This document shows, piece after piece, positions 1 through 9,750 of a stretch of 64,000 nt of DNA. The translations under genes and the position numbers were made by a program. How positions within the stretch are numbered: position 1 is the first letter of the stretch; every line of letters starts with the position of its first letter. Source of the DNA: Gelidibacter japonicus (lineage in GTDB: Bacteria > Bacteroidota > Bacteroidia > Flavobacteriales > Flavobacteriaceae). Where the stretch lies: NCBI RefSeq assembly GCF_010725055.1, contig NZ_BJKB01000003.1:62001-126000 (forward strand), in the 5' to 3' direction. The notes beneath the pieces were generated by a model. It was not told the origin of the DNA. It searched no databases and saw nothing but the letters and a program-made list of their open reading frames with translations.

Positions 1-1619
1 ATATGAGCCGGATCAAAATGTACAACGATTTCTTACCCCCTTACAAAGCAGCGATTGATGCTGGTGTGGGTTCAGTGATGGCATCATTTAATGAAATTGA
101 TGGGATTCCTGCCACAGGAAATAAATGGTTGATGACCGATTTACTACGCACCGATTGGGGATTTGACGGATTTGTGGTAACCGATTATACTGGCATCAAT
201 GAAATGGTTGATCACGGAATGGGGGATCTTCAGGCGGTTTCCGCAATGGCAATTAACGCTGGAATTGATATGGACATGGTTGGTGAAGGCTTATTGACGA
301 CCTTGGAAAAATCGTATAAGGAAGGTAAAGTTTCTATGGAAACAATTGATACAGCAGTGAAACGCATGCTTACGGCTAAATATGAATTGGGCCTTTTTGA
401 TGATCCTTATAAATATTGCGATGTCAACCGAGCAAAAACAGAAATCTTTACTGATGAGCACCGTGCATTCGCCAGAAAAGTATCGGCGGAATCGATGGTA
501 TTGTTGAAAAACGACAATCAAACCTTACCCTTAAAAAAATCAAGAACTATTGCATTAGTTGGACCTTTAGCCAATAATGCGGTGAATATGGCAGGCACAT
601 GGTCTGTGGCCACCAAACAAGAAAAATCCATTCCGTTGTTGGAAGGCTTGAAAATCGTGGTCGGTGATAAAGCTAAAATTTTATACGCCAAAGGCAGTAA
701 TCTTGCTGAGGATTTGGAGTACGAAAAACGCGTCACCATGTTTGGAAAGGACATTCCTCGTGACGGACGTACAGACAAGCAAATGCTTGATGAAGCTTTG
801 GAAATCGCCTCCAAATCGGATGTGATTATTGCGGCTTTGGGCGAATCGGCTGAAATGAGTGGTGAAAGCAGTAGCCGAACCAATCTTGACATTCCGCAAA
901 TTCAAAAGGATCTGTTGCAAGCACTTTTAAAAACAGGAAAGCCTGTCGTTTTGGTCATGTTTACCGGTCGTCCCTTGACCATTGAAGAAGAGGTGGAAAC
1001 CGTTCCGGCCATTTTGAATGTATGGTTTCCTGGAAGTGAAGCTGGTTTGGCAATTTCTGATGTCTTGTTTGGCGATGTGAATCCTTCAGGAAAATTAACG
1101 GCGACGTTTCCACGGAATGTGGGACAGATCCCTATTTACTATAACCATAAAAACACCGGACGTCCATTAAACAATAAAGAAGGCGTTTTTGAGAAATTCA
1201 GATCCAATTATCTGGATGTCCGCAATGAGCCATTATTTCCTTTTGGATATGGATTGAGCTATACCACCTTTGACTATTCGAACTTAAAATTGAGCACCAA
1301 TCAAATCGACATGAATGGTACTATTTATGTTTCCGTGGATGTTAAGAATTCAGGGAATTATGATGGGAAGGAAGTCGTTCAGCTCTACATCAGAGATTTG
1401 GTGGGGTCAGTGACGCGTCCGGTGAAGGAATTAAAAGGCTTCGAAAAAGTGGAAATCAAAAAAGGCGAAACTAAAACAATAAGATTCAACCTGACTGTTG
1501 AAGATTTAAAATTCTACAATTCCAATTTGGATTTTGTAGCGGAACCCGGACAGTTTGAAGTTTTTGTGGGCACCAATTCTGACACCACTATGAAAACTGG
1601 ATTTGAGTTGAAAAATTAA
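1..1619 (+). CDS. GH3 beta-glucosidase-type hydrolase, 5' end cut by the window edge
   Basis: This is the C-terminal two thirds or more of a family 3 glycoside hydrolase, a retaining exo-enzyme that removes terminal beta-linked sugars. The ATG at 3 is an internal codon: it aligns with an internal Met of the full-length GH3 paralog at 5638-7872, so roughly 230 N-terminal residues lie left of the window. Numbering from that Met, the catalytic nucleophile is Asp61 in GFVVTD. The alpha/beta sandwich follows, with a SGESSSR segment typical of the BglX-like group, and then a C-terminal fibronectin-III-like domain near residues 430-530. It is the first gene of a co-directional CAZyme block and is followed by a GH97 gene. 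Substrate (glucose or xylose) cannot be told from sequence. Confidence 0.93.
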   Translation, partial: MSRIKMYNDFLPPYKAAIDAGVGSVMASFNEIDGIPATGNKWLMTDLLRTDWGFDGFVVTDYTGINEMVDHGMGDLQAVSAMAINAGIDMDMVGEGLLTTLEKSYKEGKVSMETIDTAVKRMLTAKYELGLFDDPYKYCDVNRAKTEIFTDEHRAFARKVSAESMVLLKNDNQTLPLKKSRTIALVGPLANNAVNMAGTWSVATKQEKSIPLLEGLKIVVGDKAKILYAKGSNLAEDLEYEKRVTMFGKDIPRDGRTDKQMLDEALEIASKSDVIIAALGESAEMSGESSSRTNLDIPQIQKDLLQALLKTGKPVVLVMFTGRPLTIEEEVETVPAILNVWFPGSEAGLAISDVLFGDVNPSGKLTATFPRNVGQIPIYYNHKNTGRPLNNKEGVFEKFRSNYLDVRNEPLFPFGYGLSYTTFDYSNLKLSTNQIDMNGTIYVSVDVKNSGNYDGKEVVQLYIRDLVGSVTRPVKELKGFEKVEIKKGETKTIRFNLTVEDLKFYNSNLDFVAEPGQFEVFVGTNSDTTMKTGFELKN

Positions 1620-1630
1620 GGTTAAAAAGA

Positions 1631-1673
1631 GACCTCACAATCCTGAGAGCTATCGGGATGAATCTGTGAGGTC
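1631..1673. repeat. nested palindrome between GH3 and GH97 genes
   Basis: A perfect 9-bp outer stem (GACCTCACA at 1631-1639 with its complement at 1665-1673) encloses a second near-perfect palindrome at 1640-1659. No T-run follows, so a classical Rho-independent terminator is doubtful. The outer motif resembles intergenic palindromes I recall as common in Flavobacteriaceae, from memory only. It may stabilise the upstream mRNA end or attenuate transcription into the GH97 gene. Confidence 0.6.
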
Positions 1674-1678
1674 TAATC

Positions 1679-3787
1679 ATGTTAGCTATGAATAAATTAT
1701 TTGTAATATTATTTTGTTTCGTGTTTACTTGCGTCAACGCACAGCAACTGCAGTCCCCATCAAAGGACATTGTGGTTGATTTCTCGTTGGATGACCAGGG
1801 GGAACCAACGTATCAAATTATGTATAAAGGGAAAGAAGTCCTCAAACCAAGTAAAATGGGGGTTCTGTTGAAGGATGGAAATACATTGAACAAAAACTTC
1901 AGGATCCTTGATGTTGAAACCAGCACATTTGACGAGAATTGGACGCCAGTTTTAGGTGAGGAAGCAGTGATAAGAAACCATTACAACCAAATGACCGTGC
2001 ATTTGGAACAAAAGGAATCTGATCAGAAAATGGACATTGTTTTCAAGGTGTATGATGAAGGGGTTGCTTTCAGATATGAGTTTCCATTTGAAAATAAAGC
2101 CCACTATTTTATTATTTCGGACGAGACTACCGAATTTAATCTAACGGGCAATCACAAGACGTTTTGGCTTCCCGGGGATTATGATAGTCAGGAATACAAT
2201 TATAACGAAACCAAATTTTCGGATATTGATATTTCTAAAATTGATCGAAACAACGGAATCGCCTTGCAAAGTGTGGAAAGCAATTATAGGGTGCAGACCC
2301 CTTTAATGCTGAAATCAGACGACAATTTATACCTCAATATTTTTGAAGCAGCAGTCAATAATTACCCTGTAATGCATTTGGATGTCGATACTGAAAATTA
2401 CACGTTGACCTCCAATTTGGTTCCTAATGCCATTGGGGACAAGGCTTATCTTAGAACGCCGTCAACAACACCTTGGCGCACCTTTATGGTCAGTGATGAT
2501 GCTCGGGATATTGTGGGTTCCAAAATGATTCTGAATTTGAACGAACCCAATAAAATTGAAGATACCTCATGGATCAAGCCTATGAAATACATAGGTATTT
2601 GGTGGGAAATGCATGTGGGGATAGCTACTTGGGATTATGCGGGCAGTCAAAACGCACAGAATTCCTTAACCAAGGAGCTGTTGCCTTCCGGAAAACATGG
2701 TGCCACAACGGAAAACACCAAACGTTATATCGATTTTGCCGCAAAACATGGTTTTGATGGCGTGTTGGTAGAAGGTTGGAACGTAGGATGGGAAGATTGG
2801 TTTGGAAATTGGAAAGAAGATGTTTTCGATTTCCTGACTCCGTATCCCGATTTTGATATTGAGGAAGTCCATAGATATGCCAAATCAAAAGGTGTAAAAA
2901 TGATTATGCACCATGAAACGTCGGGATCGGTTGGCAATTATGAACGGCATTTGGACCGCGCTATGGATTTGATGAAAAAATACGATTATCCGGCGGTCAA
3001 AACGGGTTATGTGGGTCGAATAATCCCTCGGGGCGAATATCATGACGGACAAGCCATGGTCAATCACTTTAATTTTGTGGCCGAACGTATGGCAGATAAT
3101 CAGTTGATGGTCAATTCACACGAAAGCACACGTCCAACGGGCTACCACAGAACCTATCCAAATTATATTGCCGCAGAAGCCGCACGTGGGAATGAGTTCA
3201 ATGCATGGAGCAATGGAAATCTACCTTCCCACGAAACCGTTTTGCCTTTTACAAGATTGCTGGGTGGTCCTATGGATTATACCCCGGGAATTTTTGAAAT
3301 CAAAATGAGTGCTTACGACCCCACTAAAACCGAACAGGTTCATACCACCTTGGCCAAACAATTAGCCTTGTACGTTACGCTGTATTCACCACTGCAAATG
3401 GCAGCCGATTTGCCGGAGAATTATGAAAAGCATTTGGATGCCTTCCAATTTATAAAAGATGTGCCGTTAGATTGGAAAACCTCCAAATATCTCGAGGCTG
3501 AACCGGGTGATTACCTCACGGTGGTTAGAAAGGATAAAAACTCCGAAAACTGGTTCTTGGGGGCGATAACCGATGAATATCCGAGGAAAACAGAAATTCC
3601 ATTGGATTTCCTGTCGCCAAACCAGACCTATAAAGCCACTATTTATCAGGACGGAAAGGATGCGCACTGGGAGAAAAACCCAAAAAGTTATACGATCAAA
3701 ACAGAAACGGTAACCAATAAATCCAAACTCAAATTGACTTTGGCTGCGGGTGGTGGAACGGCCATTAGTTTTATGGCCATAAACTAA
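1679..3787 (+). CDS. GH97 glycoside hydrolase, predicted inverting alpha-glucosidase type (SusB-like)
   Basis: Family 97 enzymes of Bacteroidota cleave terminal alpha-linked glucose (inverting) or galactose (retaining). The 702-residue protein has a signal peptide ending near VNAQQ, an N-terminal beta-super-sandwich, a TIM barrel and a small C-terminal beta domain. Three glutamates in SusB-type contexts are present: Glu413 in HHETS, Glu482 in NSHESTRPTG and Glu506 in GNEF. Their spacing of 69 and 24 residues agrees with the SusB pattern as I remember it, which favours the inverting alpha-glucosidase branch. An ATG at 1688 gives an equally good signal peptide and may be the true start. It lies among GH3 and GH43 genes, so an alpha-glucosyl decoration on the target glycan is a reasonable inference. 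Confidence 0.92.
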   Translation: MLAMNKLFVILFCFVFTCVNAQQLQSPSKDIVVDFSLDDQGEPTYQIMYKGKEVLKPSKMGVLLKDGNTLNKNFRILDVETSTFDENWTPVLGEEAVIRNHYNQMTVHLEQKESDQKMDIVFKVYDEGVAFRYEFPFENKAHYFIISDETTEFNLTGNHKTFWLPGDYDSQEYNYNETKFSDIDISKIDRNNGIALQSVESNYRVQTPLMLKSDDNLYLNIFEAAVNNYPVMHLDVDTENYTLTSNLVPNAIGDKAYLRTPSTTPWRTFMVSDDARDIVGSKMILNLNEPNKIEDTSWIKPMKYIGIWWEMHVGIATWDYAGSQNAQNSLTKELLPSGKHGATTENTKRYIDFAAKHGFDGVLVEGWNVGWEDWFGNWKEDVFDFLTPYPDFDIEEVHRYAKSKGVKMIMHHETSGSVGNYERHLDRAMDLMKKYDYPAVKTGYVGRIIPRGEYHDGQAMVNHFNFVAERMADNQLMVNSHESTRPTGYHRTYPNYIAAEAARGNEFNAWSNGNLPSHETVLPFTRLLGGPMDYTPGIFEIKMSAYDPTKTEQVHTTLAKQLALYVTLYSPLQMAADLPENYEKHLDAFQFIKDVPLDWKTSKYLEAEPGDYLTVVRKDKNSENWFLGAITDEYPRKTEIPLDFLSPNQTYKATIYQDGKDAHWEKNPKSYTIKTETVTNKSKLKLTLAAGGGTAISFMAIN

Positions 3788-3809
3788 CTTCAAGCACCAT
3801 GCTTTGAAG
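3788..3809. other. short intergenic hairpin after the GH97 gene
   Basis: CTTCAA at 3788-3793 pairs with TTGAAG at 3804-3809, with a GCA/TGC inner stem and a one-base bulge. There is no T-run. It lies in the 61-bp gap between the GH97 and GH43 genes and may be an mRNA-processing or stability element. The call is weak. Confidence 0.3.
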
Positions 3810-3848
3810 ATGTGAAGACTCAGTGAAAATTGAATCAATTATAAAGAG

Positions 3849-5627
3849 ATGATGAAATTCGTTAAAAATAATATGTTGAGGCTCATAACATCAATAGGTA
3901 TGTTGATCGTCTTTAATGCACATTCACAACAAAAAACCTATTGTAACCCCATCAATATTGATTATGGTTATACTCCTTTTGACCGATTTGCATCGCAAGG
4001 GAAACACCGGGCTACTGCAGATCCTGTCATTGTAAATTTTCAGGAAAAGTTGTTCCTGTTTTCCACCAATCAAGAAGGCTATTGGTACAGTGACAATATG
4101 CTCGATTGGACCTTTGTGCCACGAAAGTTTCTTGTGGACGATACTTATAAACACGATTTAAATGCCCCGGCCGCATGGGCAATGAAAGACACCTTATACG
4201 TGTATGGCTCCACTTGGAAATCAGATTTCCCTATTTGGAAAAGCACCAATCCCACCATTGACGATTGGGAAATTGCTGTGGATACTCTCAAAGTAGGGGC
4301 TTGGGATCCAGCATTTCATTATGATGAAGACACTGATGATTTGTATCTTTATTGGGGTTCCAGCAATGTTTGGCCGCTCTTGGGCACCAAGATCAACACC
4401 AAAACCATGCAGTCTGAAGGCTTTGTAAAACCTATTTTACAATTAAATCCGGAAGACCACGGCTGGGAACGTTTTGGAGAATATAATGACAATGTGTTCT
4501 TGCAGCCCTTTTTGGAAGGCGCATGGGTCACCAAACACAACGGTTTATATTACATGCAATATGGTGCCCCGGGAACGGAATTCAGTGGCTATGCCGATGG
4601 GGTTTATGTGAGTAAAAATCCGTTGGAAGGTTATGAATACCAAGCACACAATCCATTTTCATACAAGCCGGGCGGTTTTGCCAGTGGCGCTGGACATGGT
4701 GCCACCTTCCATGATAATTTTGATAATTATTGGCATGTATCGACCATAGCGATTTCCACAAAAAATAATTTTGAACGACGCTTGGGAATATGGCCTGCAG
4801 GTTTTGATCAGGATGATGTCATGTATTGCAACACAGCCTACGGCGATTATCCGACGTATTTGCCGGAATATGGTCAGGATAGGGATTTCACGAAAGATAT
4901 GTTTGCAGGTTGGATGTTGCTCAACTATCAAAAACCTGTCCTTTCTTCTTCAACCTTAGGAGCTTATCATCCCAACTTCGTGGTGGATGAGGATATCAAA
5001 ACCTATTGGAGTGCCAAAACCGGAGATAAAGGCGAGTGGTTTCAAACCGACCTGGGTGAAGTGTCCACCGTCAATGCCATTCAAATTAATTATGCCGATC
5101 AAGATGCCAAGTTTTTAGGAAAGACCTTGGGTAAATTCCATCAGTATAAAATCTACGGTTCCAATGACGGTAAAAAATGGACGGTGATTGTAGATAAGAG
5201 TAAAAACAAAACAGATGTGCCTCACGATTATATCGAATTGGCAAATCCTGTGAAAGCACGCTATTTAAAACTCGAAAACTGGTACATGCCCACAGGGAAG
5301 TTTGCCTTAAGTGGATTCAGGGTATTTGGAAAGGGAACTGGAGAAAAGCCAAAAGCCGTCGAACGATTTGTCGCTTTGCGTGCCACGCCTAAAAAATATG
5401 GCGAACGCAGAAGTATTTGGTTCAAATGGCAACAAAATCAGATGGCAGATGGGTATGTAATATACTGGGGCAAATCACCCGATAAACTCTACGGAAGCAT
5501 CATGGTATATGGTAAGAATGACTATTATTTTACGGGAGCAGATCGCGTGGATCCGTACTATTTTCAAATAGAGGCATTCAACAATAACGGGATTTCTGAA
5601 CGCACTGAAATTATAAAGGCTGAATAA
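3849..5627 (+). CDS. GH43 glycosidase with F5/8-type C-like and FN3-like modules (secreted)
   Basis: Family 43 enzymes are inverting five-bladed-propeller glycosidases acting on arabinose, xylose or galactose linkages. The expected acidic triad is visible: Asp58 (TADPV, base), Asp153 (AWDPAF, pKa modulator) and Glu223 (FLEGAW, acid). A discoidin/F5-8C-like domain covers about residues 365-500 and an FN3-like domain about 505-590. The N-terminus is a standard signal peptide ending at NAHSQ with no lipobox, so it is periplasmic or secreted. Two adjacent ATG codons (3849 and 3852) are possible starts. A paralog with the same architecture but a lipoprotein signal lies at 15896-17752. Subfamily and substrate are not assignable by eye. 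Confidence 0.9.
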   Translation: MMKFVKNNMLRLITSIGMLIVFNAHSQQKTYCNPINIDYGYTPFDRFASQGKHRATADPVIVNFQEKLFLFSTNQEGYWYSDNMLDWTFVPRKFLVDDTYKHDLNAPAAWAMKDTLYVYGSTWKSDFPIWKSTNPTIDDWEIAVDTLKVGAWDPAFHYDEDTDDLYLYWGSSNVWPLLGTKINTKTMQSEGFVKPILQLNPEDHGWERFGEYNDNVFLQPFLEGAWVTKHNGLYYMQYGAPGTEFSGYADGVYVSKNPLEGYEYQAHNPFSYKPGGFASGAGHGATFHDNFDNYWHVSTIAISTKNNFERRLGIWPAGFDQDDVMYCNTAYGDYPTYLPEYGQDRDFTKDMFAGWMLLNYQKPVLSSSTLGAYHPNFVVDEDIKTYWSAKTGDKGEWFQTDLGEVSTVNAIQINYADQDAKFLGKTLGKFHQYKIYGSNDGKKWTVIVDKSKNKTDVPHDYIELANPVKARYLKLENWYMPTGKFALSGFRVFGKGTGEKPKAVERFVALRATPKKYGERRSIWFKWQQNQMADGYVIYWGKSPDKLYGSIMVYGKNDYYFTGADRVDPYYFQIEAFNNNGISERTEIIKAE

Positions 5628-5637
5628 AACAAAATCT

Positions 5638-7872
5638 ATGAGAGCACGTCATTTTTTAATCGCAAGTTTTATCTTTTTCGGATGTCTATGGACTTTGAGT
5701 GCGCAAAACGCGCCTTCCAAATATGAAGCCAAAATAGATTCGTTGATGAATCTGATGACTTTGGAAGAAAAAATAGGTCAGACTGTAATGTACGGCGGGG
5801 GCTGGGCCAAAACAGGTCCCTTTGTCAATACGGATTATGAAAAATACATCAGGGAAGGTAGCGTAGGGGCGATGCTGAATGTTTATACCGCTAAGGCCAC
5901 TCGTGATCTGCAGAAAATTGCTGTAGAAAACACCCGTTTGGGGATTCCACTGTTGTTTGGTTATGATGTGATTCATGGCCATCGGACCATATTTCCAATC
6001 AATCTCGCATTGTCAGGAAGTTGGGATCCTGAGCTTGTTGAACTTACCTCACGCATCGCCGCTGAAGAAGCTTCGGCAGAAGGATTGCACTGGACTTTTG
6101 CTCCCATGTTGGACATTGCAAGAGATCCGCGTTGGGGAAGGATTTCAGAGGGTGCAGGAGAAGACGTTTATCTGACGAATGTCTTGGCAAAGTCTTATGT
6201 AAAAGGTTTTCAGGGCGATGATTTGTCAAAGAACAACACCATTCTTGCCTGTGCCAAGCATTTTGTGGGTTATGGCGCTGCACAAGCCGGTCGTGACTAT
6301 CATACGGTCAGTATGGGAGAAGATGAATTGCGCAACGTGTATTTACCGCCATTTAAAGCAGCGGTCGACGCTGGAGTGGAAACCTTTATGACCGCTTTTA
6401 ATGAGTTGAACGGTATTCCTGCAACCGGAAATAAATTTATTTTTCGCGACATTCTTCGCAATGAATGGGATTTTAAAGGCTTTGTCGTATCCGATTATAC
6501 GGCCATTAATGAACTAATTCCACATGGTTTCGCAAAAGACAGCTTGGATGCTGCACGTTTGGCAATGCTTGCCGGTGTGGATATGGATATGATGGGACAT
6601 GTGTATCGTAAGAATTTAAAGAAATTAATTGAAGAGGGTGAGGTTAGTGAGGACTTGGTCAACGAATCCTGTCGGAAAATTTTATCGGCAAAATTCAAAT
6701 TGGGATTGTTTGAGGATCCTTATCGTTATTCTGACGAAAAACGCCAACAGGAAACCATCTATAAACCTCAATTTTTAAAAGCCGCCCGTGATGCTGCGGC
6801 AGCTTCTTCGGTATTGTTAAAAAACGATGGAAATGCATTACCACTGGAAAAGTCGGCTACCATTGCCTTGATCGGTCCCTTGGCAAAGGATGAATATCAC
6901 ATCAACGGAAATTGGGGTGGTGCTGGAGATAGAAAAGGGAAGTCGGTGAGTATTTATGAAGGTCTTCAGGAGTATTTAAAGGACAGTCAAATGTTATATG
7001 CAAAGGGATGCGAATTGGAAAAGGATGACGAAAGTGGCTTTCAAGAAGCTATTGATGTCGCCAAAAAAGCGGATGTGGTGCTTCTCGTGATGGGCGAAAG
7101 TTACCATATGAGCGGCGAGGCAGCATCGCGAACTGACATTAGAATCCCTGGGATCCAACCAAAACTGATCAAGAAAATTCGGGAGGCAGTTCCCAATAAA
7201 AAAATTGTTTTGCTCTTAATGAATGGAAGACCTTTGGATCTTTCCGAAGAAATAGGACAAGTGGATGCTATTTTGGAAGCTTGGTACCCCGGAACCATGG
7301 GAGGTAGTGGGGTTACCGACGTCTTGTTTGGGGTTTATAATCCATCGGCGAAGTTGACGGTGACGTTTCCACGTAATGTTGGCCAGATTCCAATTTATTA
7401 CAATATGAAAAACACGGGGCGTCCCATCCCGGAATCCAATCCGAAGCAAGATTATAAGTCCAATTATATCGATTCGCCGAACACCCCATTATTCGTTTTC
7501 GGACACGGACTGAGCTATACCACATTTCAATACTCTGAGCTTACCCTGTCGTCAACACATATCGGATTTAATGACACACTTACAGCAACGGTAAGCATTA
7601 CCAATACCGGGAATTACGACGGCCATGAAGTTGTCCAGCTTTATATACACGATAAGGTAGGAAGCATTACGAGGCCAGTGAAGGAACTCAAAGGTTTCCA
7701 AAAGATCTTTCTTAAAAAGGGAGAAAGTAAAATCGTAACGTTTAATATATCGGTTGAAGATTTGAAATTTTACAATAATAACATGGAATATGTGGCTGAA
7801 GCAGGAGAATTTGAAATTGCCATTGCGCCAAGTTCTGATTTTAAATTTAAACATTTATTTACCCTTGAATAA
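5638..7872 (+). CDS. GH3 beta-glucosidase-type hydrolase (BglX-like, periplasmic)
   Basis: This is a full-length, 744-residue family 3 glycoside hydrolase. A signal peptide ends near LSAQ, followed by the (beta/alpha)8 barrel with nucleophile Asp286 in GFVVSD, the alpha/beta sandwich with MSGEAASR (acid/base region in this subgroup), and a C-terminal FN3-like domain. It starts 10 bp after the GH43 stop, so co-transcription is likely. It is closely related to the truncated GH3 at the left edge and more distantly to the lipoprotein GH3 at 29349. Keeping two such enzymes in one block suggests different linkages or aglycones. Likely role: periplasmic removal of beta-linked terminal glucose or xylose from imported oligosaccharides. 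Confidence 0.95.
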   Translation: MRARHFLIASFIFFGCLWTLSAQNAPSKYEAKIDSLMNLMTLEEKIGQTVMYGGGWAKTGPFVNTDYEKYIREGSVGAMLNVYTAKATRDLQKIAVENTRLGIPLLFGYDVIHGHRTIFPINLALSGSWDPELVELTSRIAAEEASAEGLHWTFAPMLDIARDPRWGRISEGAGEDVYLTNVLAKSYVKGFQGDDLSKNNTILACAKHFVGYGAAQAGRDYHTVSMGEDELRNVYLPPFKAAVDAGVETFMTAFNELNGIPATGNKFIFRDILRNEWDFKGFVVSDYTAINELIPHGFAKDSLDAARLAMLAGVDMDMMGHVYRKNLKKLIEEGEVSEDLVNESCRKILSAKFKLGLFEDPYRYSDEKRQQETIYKPQFLKAARDAAAASSVLLKNDGNALPLEKSATIALIGPLAKDEYHINGNWGGAGDRKGKSVSIYEGLQEYLKDSQMLYAKGCELEKDDESGFQEAIDVAKKADVVLLVMGESYHMSGEAASRTDIRIPGIQPKLIKKIREAVPNKKIVLLLMNGRPLDLSEEIGQVDAILEAWYPGTMGGSGVTDVLFGVYNPSAKLTVTFPRNVGQIPIYYNMKNTGRPIPESNPKQDYKSNYIDSPNTPLFVFGHGLSYTTFQYSELTLSSTHIGFNDTLTATVSITNTGNYDGHEVVQLYIHDKVGSITRPVKELKGFQKIFLKKGESKIVTFNISVEDLKFYNNNMEYVAEAGEFEIAIAPSSDFKFKHLFTLE

Positions 7873-7903
7873 CCCTTAATTTAATACTAAATAGCAGATC
7901 ATT

Positions 7904-9739
7904 ATGAAAAAACAATTACTCATATTACTTATGTTGATGACCTCTATAAGCTTTGCACAGCAATATGCATTTATAGATTTCGGAAACTCATCCACCACCA
8001 CGCCTGGGAATTGGAACAACGTAGTCACCACCATGCAAAACCAGACGGGCGTCATTGTCAACCTGATTGATTCCAATGGGAGCGCTACAGGAGTGACTCT
8101 CGAACTCACTGACTCTTTTGATGCCATCAATACCAATGGAACCACGTCACCTAATAGCGCATTGCCTTTTCCGGCATCGGCTACAAGGGATAATTTTTTT
8201 GGAGCGACCAGTGCAGGTTTTAACGGAAACATCACCCTTACCGGGGGTTTTACCTTAACTGGCTTGGACCCTTCAAAGTATTATTCATTTATAGTGTTCA
8301 GTTCCAGAACGGGAGTGAGCGATAATCGTGAAACACTTTATACCGTAACTGGTGCAACAACTGCTGCTGAAGGTTTAAATGCCTCTAATAATACCTCAAA
8401 TACTGCTGATATTTTAAATATTCAATCTACAGCAGGTGGTGAAATCACGTTTGAAGCCAAACCGGGACCTAATAACAACAATTCTTTTGGATTTTTCTAT
8501 TTGGGTGCACTTCAATTGATTATTAGTGATTCGCCCATCGGAGACACCACTCCAGACCCCACATTGACCTTGACCTATCCTAATGGCGGTCATCTATGGG
8601 AAGTAGGTAAAACCGTTAGGGTGAAATGGTCAAGCATTGCGGTGACCGATATGTTGATCGAATTTTCATCAGATAATGGCGCTAATTGGTCTACAATAGC
8701 CACAGCTCCAGCGTCACCTCAGTATTATGACATGGTGGTTCCCAACACGATTTCCTCATCTTGTCTAATTAGAATTTCAGGAGAAGGCTTGACCGATACA
8801 AGTAATGCTAGCTTTGAAACCATACCCAATGAAGGCATGGTTTATCGGATTGTCATCCTCGGTTCCTCAACCGCAGCAGGTGTTGGGCCATCAGACGGCA
8901 ATAATGCCTGGGCCACCAAATACCGCAACTATCTTACTGAAATGGATACGCGTTATGATATTGTCAATTTAGCTGTGGGTGGCTATGCTACCTACAATAT
9001 TTTACCAACGGGCACACCAATTCCATCTGGAGTAAGTAGAACAATTGATACACAAAGGAATATTACAAAGGCTATTGAATTGGTTCCAGGAGGTGTCATT
9101 ATTAATATGCCTTCCAATGATGCTGCAAGTGGGTATCCTGTTGCAGATCAAGTGGCAAACTACAATCTCATCAGCGCCGTGACCACGAGTGAGGAAGTGC
9201 CATTATGGGTCACCACGCCACAGCCTCGAAATTTTGGGAGTAATACAACAAATCTGAATATTCAAACCCAAATGGTGACCGAGACCAACACGATGTTTGG
9301 TGATTTTGCCATCGATTTTTGGACTGGGTTTCCTATTGCCAATAATAACGGCATCCTTCCACAGTATGATTCTGGGGATGGTATCCATTTTAATGACGCT
9401 GCACATCAGATTTTATTTGATAGAGTTATTGCCAAAGGCGTACACCTGGCAGTAAAGGCAAAGGCGGATGCGTTAAGTGTGGAGGATCATGTTACGGCAG
9501 ATTTCATAGTGTTTCCAAATCCAGTGACTACAACGGCTACCATTAAGTTCACACAGACACTTTCCCAAGAAGTCACAATCTCATTGATGGATATGTTGGG
9601 TAAAGAAATTTACCGAAAAACACAGACCCCTGTAAACAATACCATGTCTTTTTCGAGAGATCAGATTGAATCAGGATTTTATATCCTAAAAATTAATAGT
9701 GCGAGTAAAATTATTACAAAAAGAATATTAATCAACTAA
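7904..9739 (+). CDS. secreted SGNH/GDSL-type esterase with novel N-terminal domain and T9SS tail
   Basis: This 611-residue protein is a putative carbohydrate esterase. After a signal peptide ending at SFAQQ come an uncharacterised beta-rich domain (about 20-205), a KRE9/Ig-like domain (about 210-310; starts TYPNGG and contains VKWSS), an SGNH hydrolase domain (about 315-520) and a type IX secretion sorting tail (about 530-611; starts FPNPV). SGNH landmarks are GSST with Ser322 as nucleophile, NLAVGG, an Asn in NMPSND, and Asp492/His495 in DGIH. The block I Asp of GDSL is replaced by Ser, which occurs in some SGNH families. The N-terminal domain is shared with the next gene. Likely role: deacetylating or de-esterifying the polymer outside the cell. 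Confidence 0.85.
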   Translation: MKKQLLILLMLMTSISFAQQYAFIDFGNSSTTTPGNWNNVVTTMQNQTGVIVNLIDSNGSATGVTLELTDSFDAINTNGTTSPNSALPFPASATRDNFFGATSAGFNGNITLTGGFTLTGLDPSKYYSFIVFSSRTGVSDNRETLYTVTGATTAAEGLNASNNTSNTADILNIQSTAGGEITFEAKPGPNNNNSFGFFYLGALQLIISDSPIGDTTPDPTLTLTYPNGGHLWEVGKTVRVKWSSIAVTDMLIEFSSDNGANWSTIATAPASPQYYDMVVPNTISSSCLIRISGEGLTDTSNASFETIPNEGMVYRIVILGSSTAAGVGPSDGNNAWATKYRNYLTEMDTRYDIVNLAVGGYATYNILPTGTPIPSGVSRTIDTQRNITKAIELVPGGVIINMPSNDAASGYPVADQVANYNLISAVTTSEEVPLWVTTPQPRNFGSNTTNLNIQTQMVTETNTMFGDFAIDFWTGFPIANNNGILPQYDSGDGIHFNDAAHQILFDRVIAKGVHLAVKAKADALSVEDHVTADFIVFPNPVTTTATIKFTQTLSQEVTISLMDMLGKEIYRKTQTPVNNTMSFSRDQIESGFYILKINSASKIITKRILIN

Positions 9740-9750
9740 AAACAAAAACA

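Noticed and set aside
3-5. ATG at position 3 as the true start of the first GH3 gene
   Set aside because: It aligns with an internal Met of the full-length GH3 paralog at 5638-7872, and a signal peptide and the first half of the barrel are missing, so the gene is cut by the window edge.
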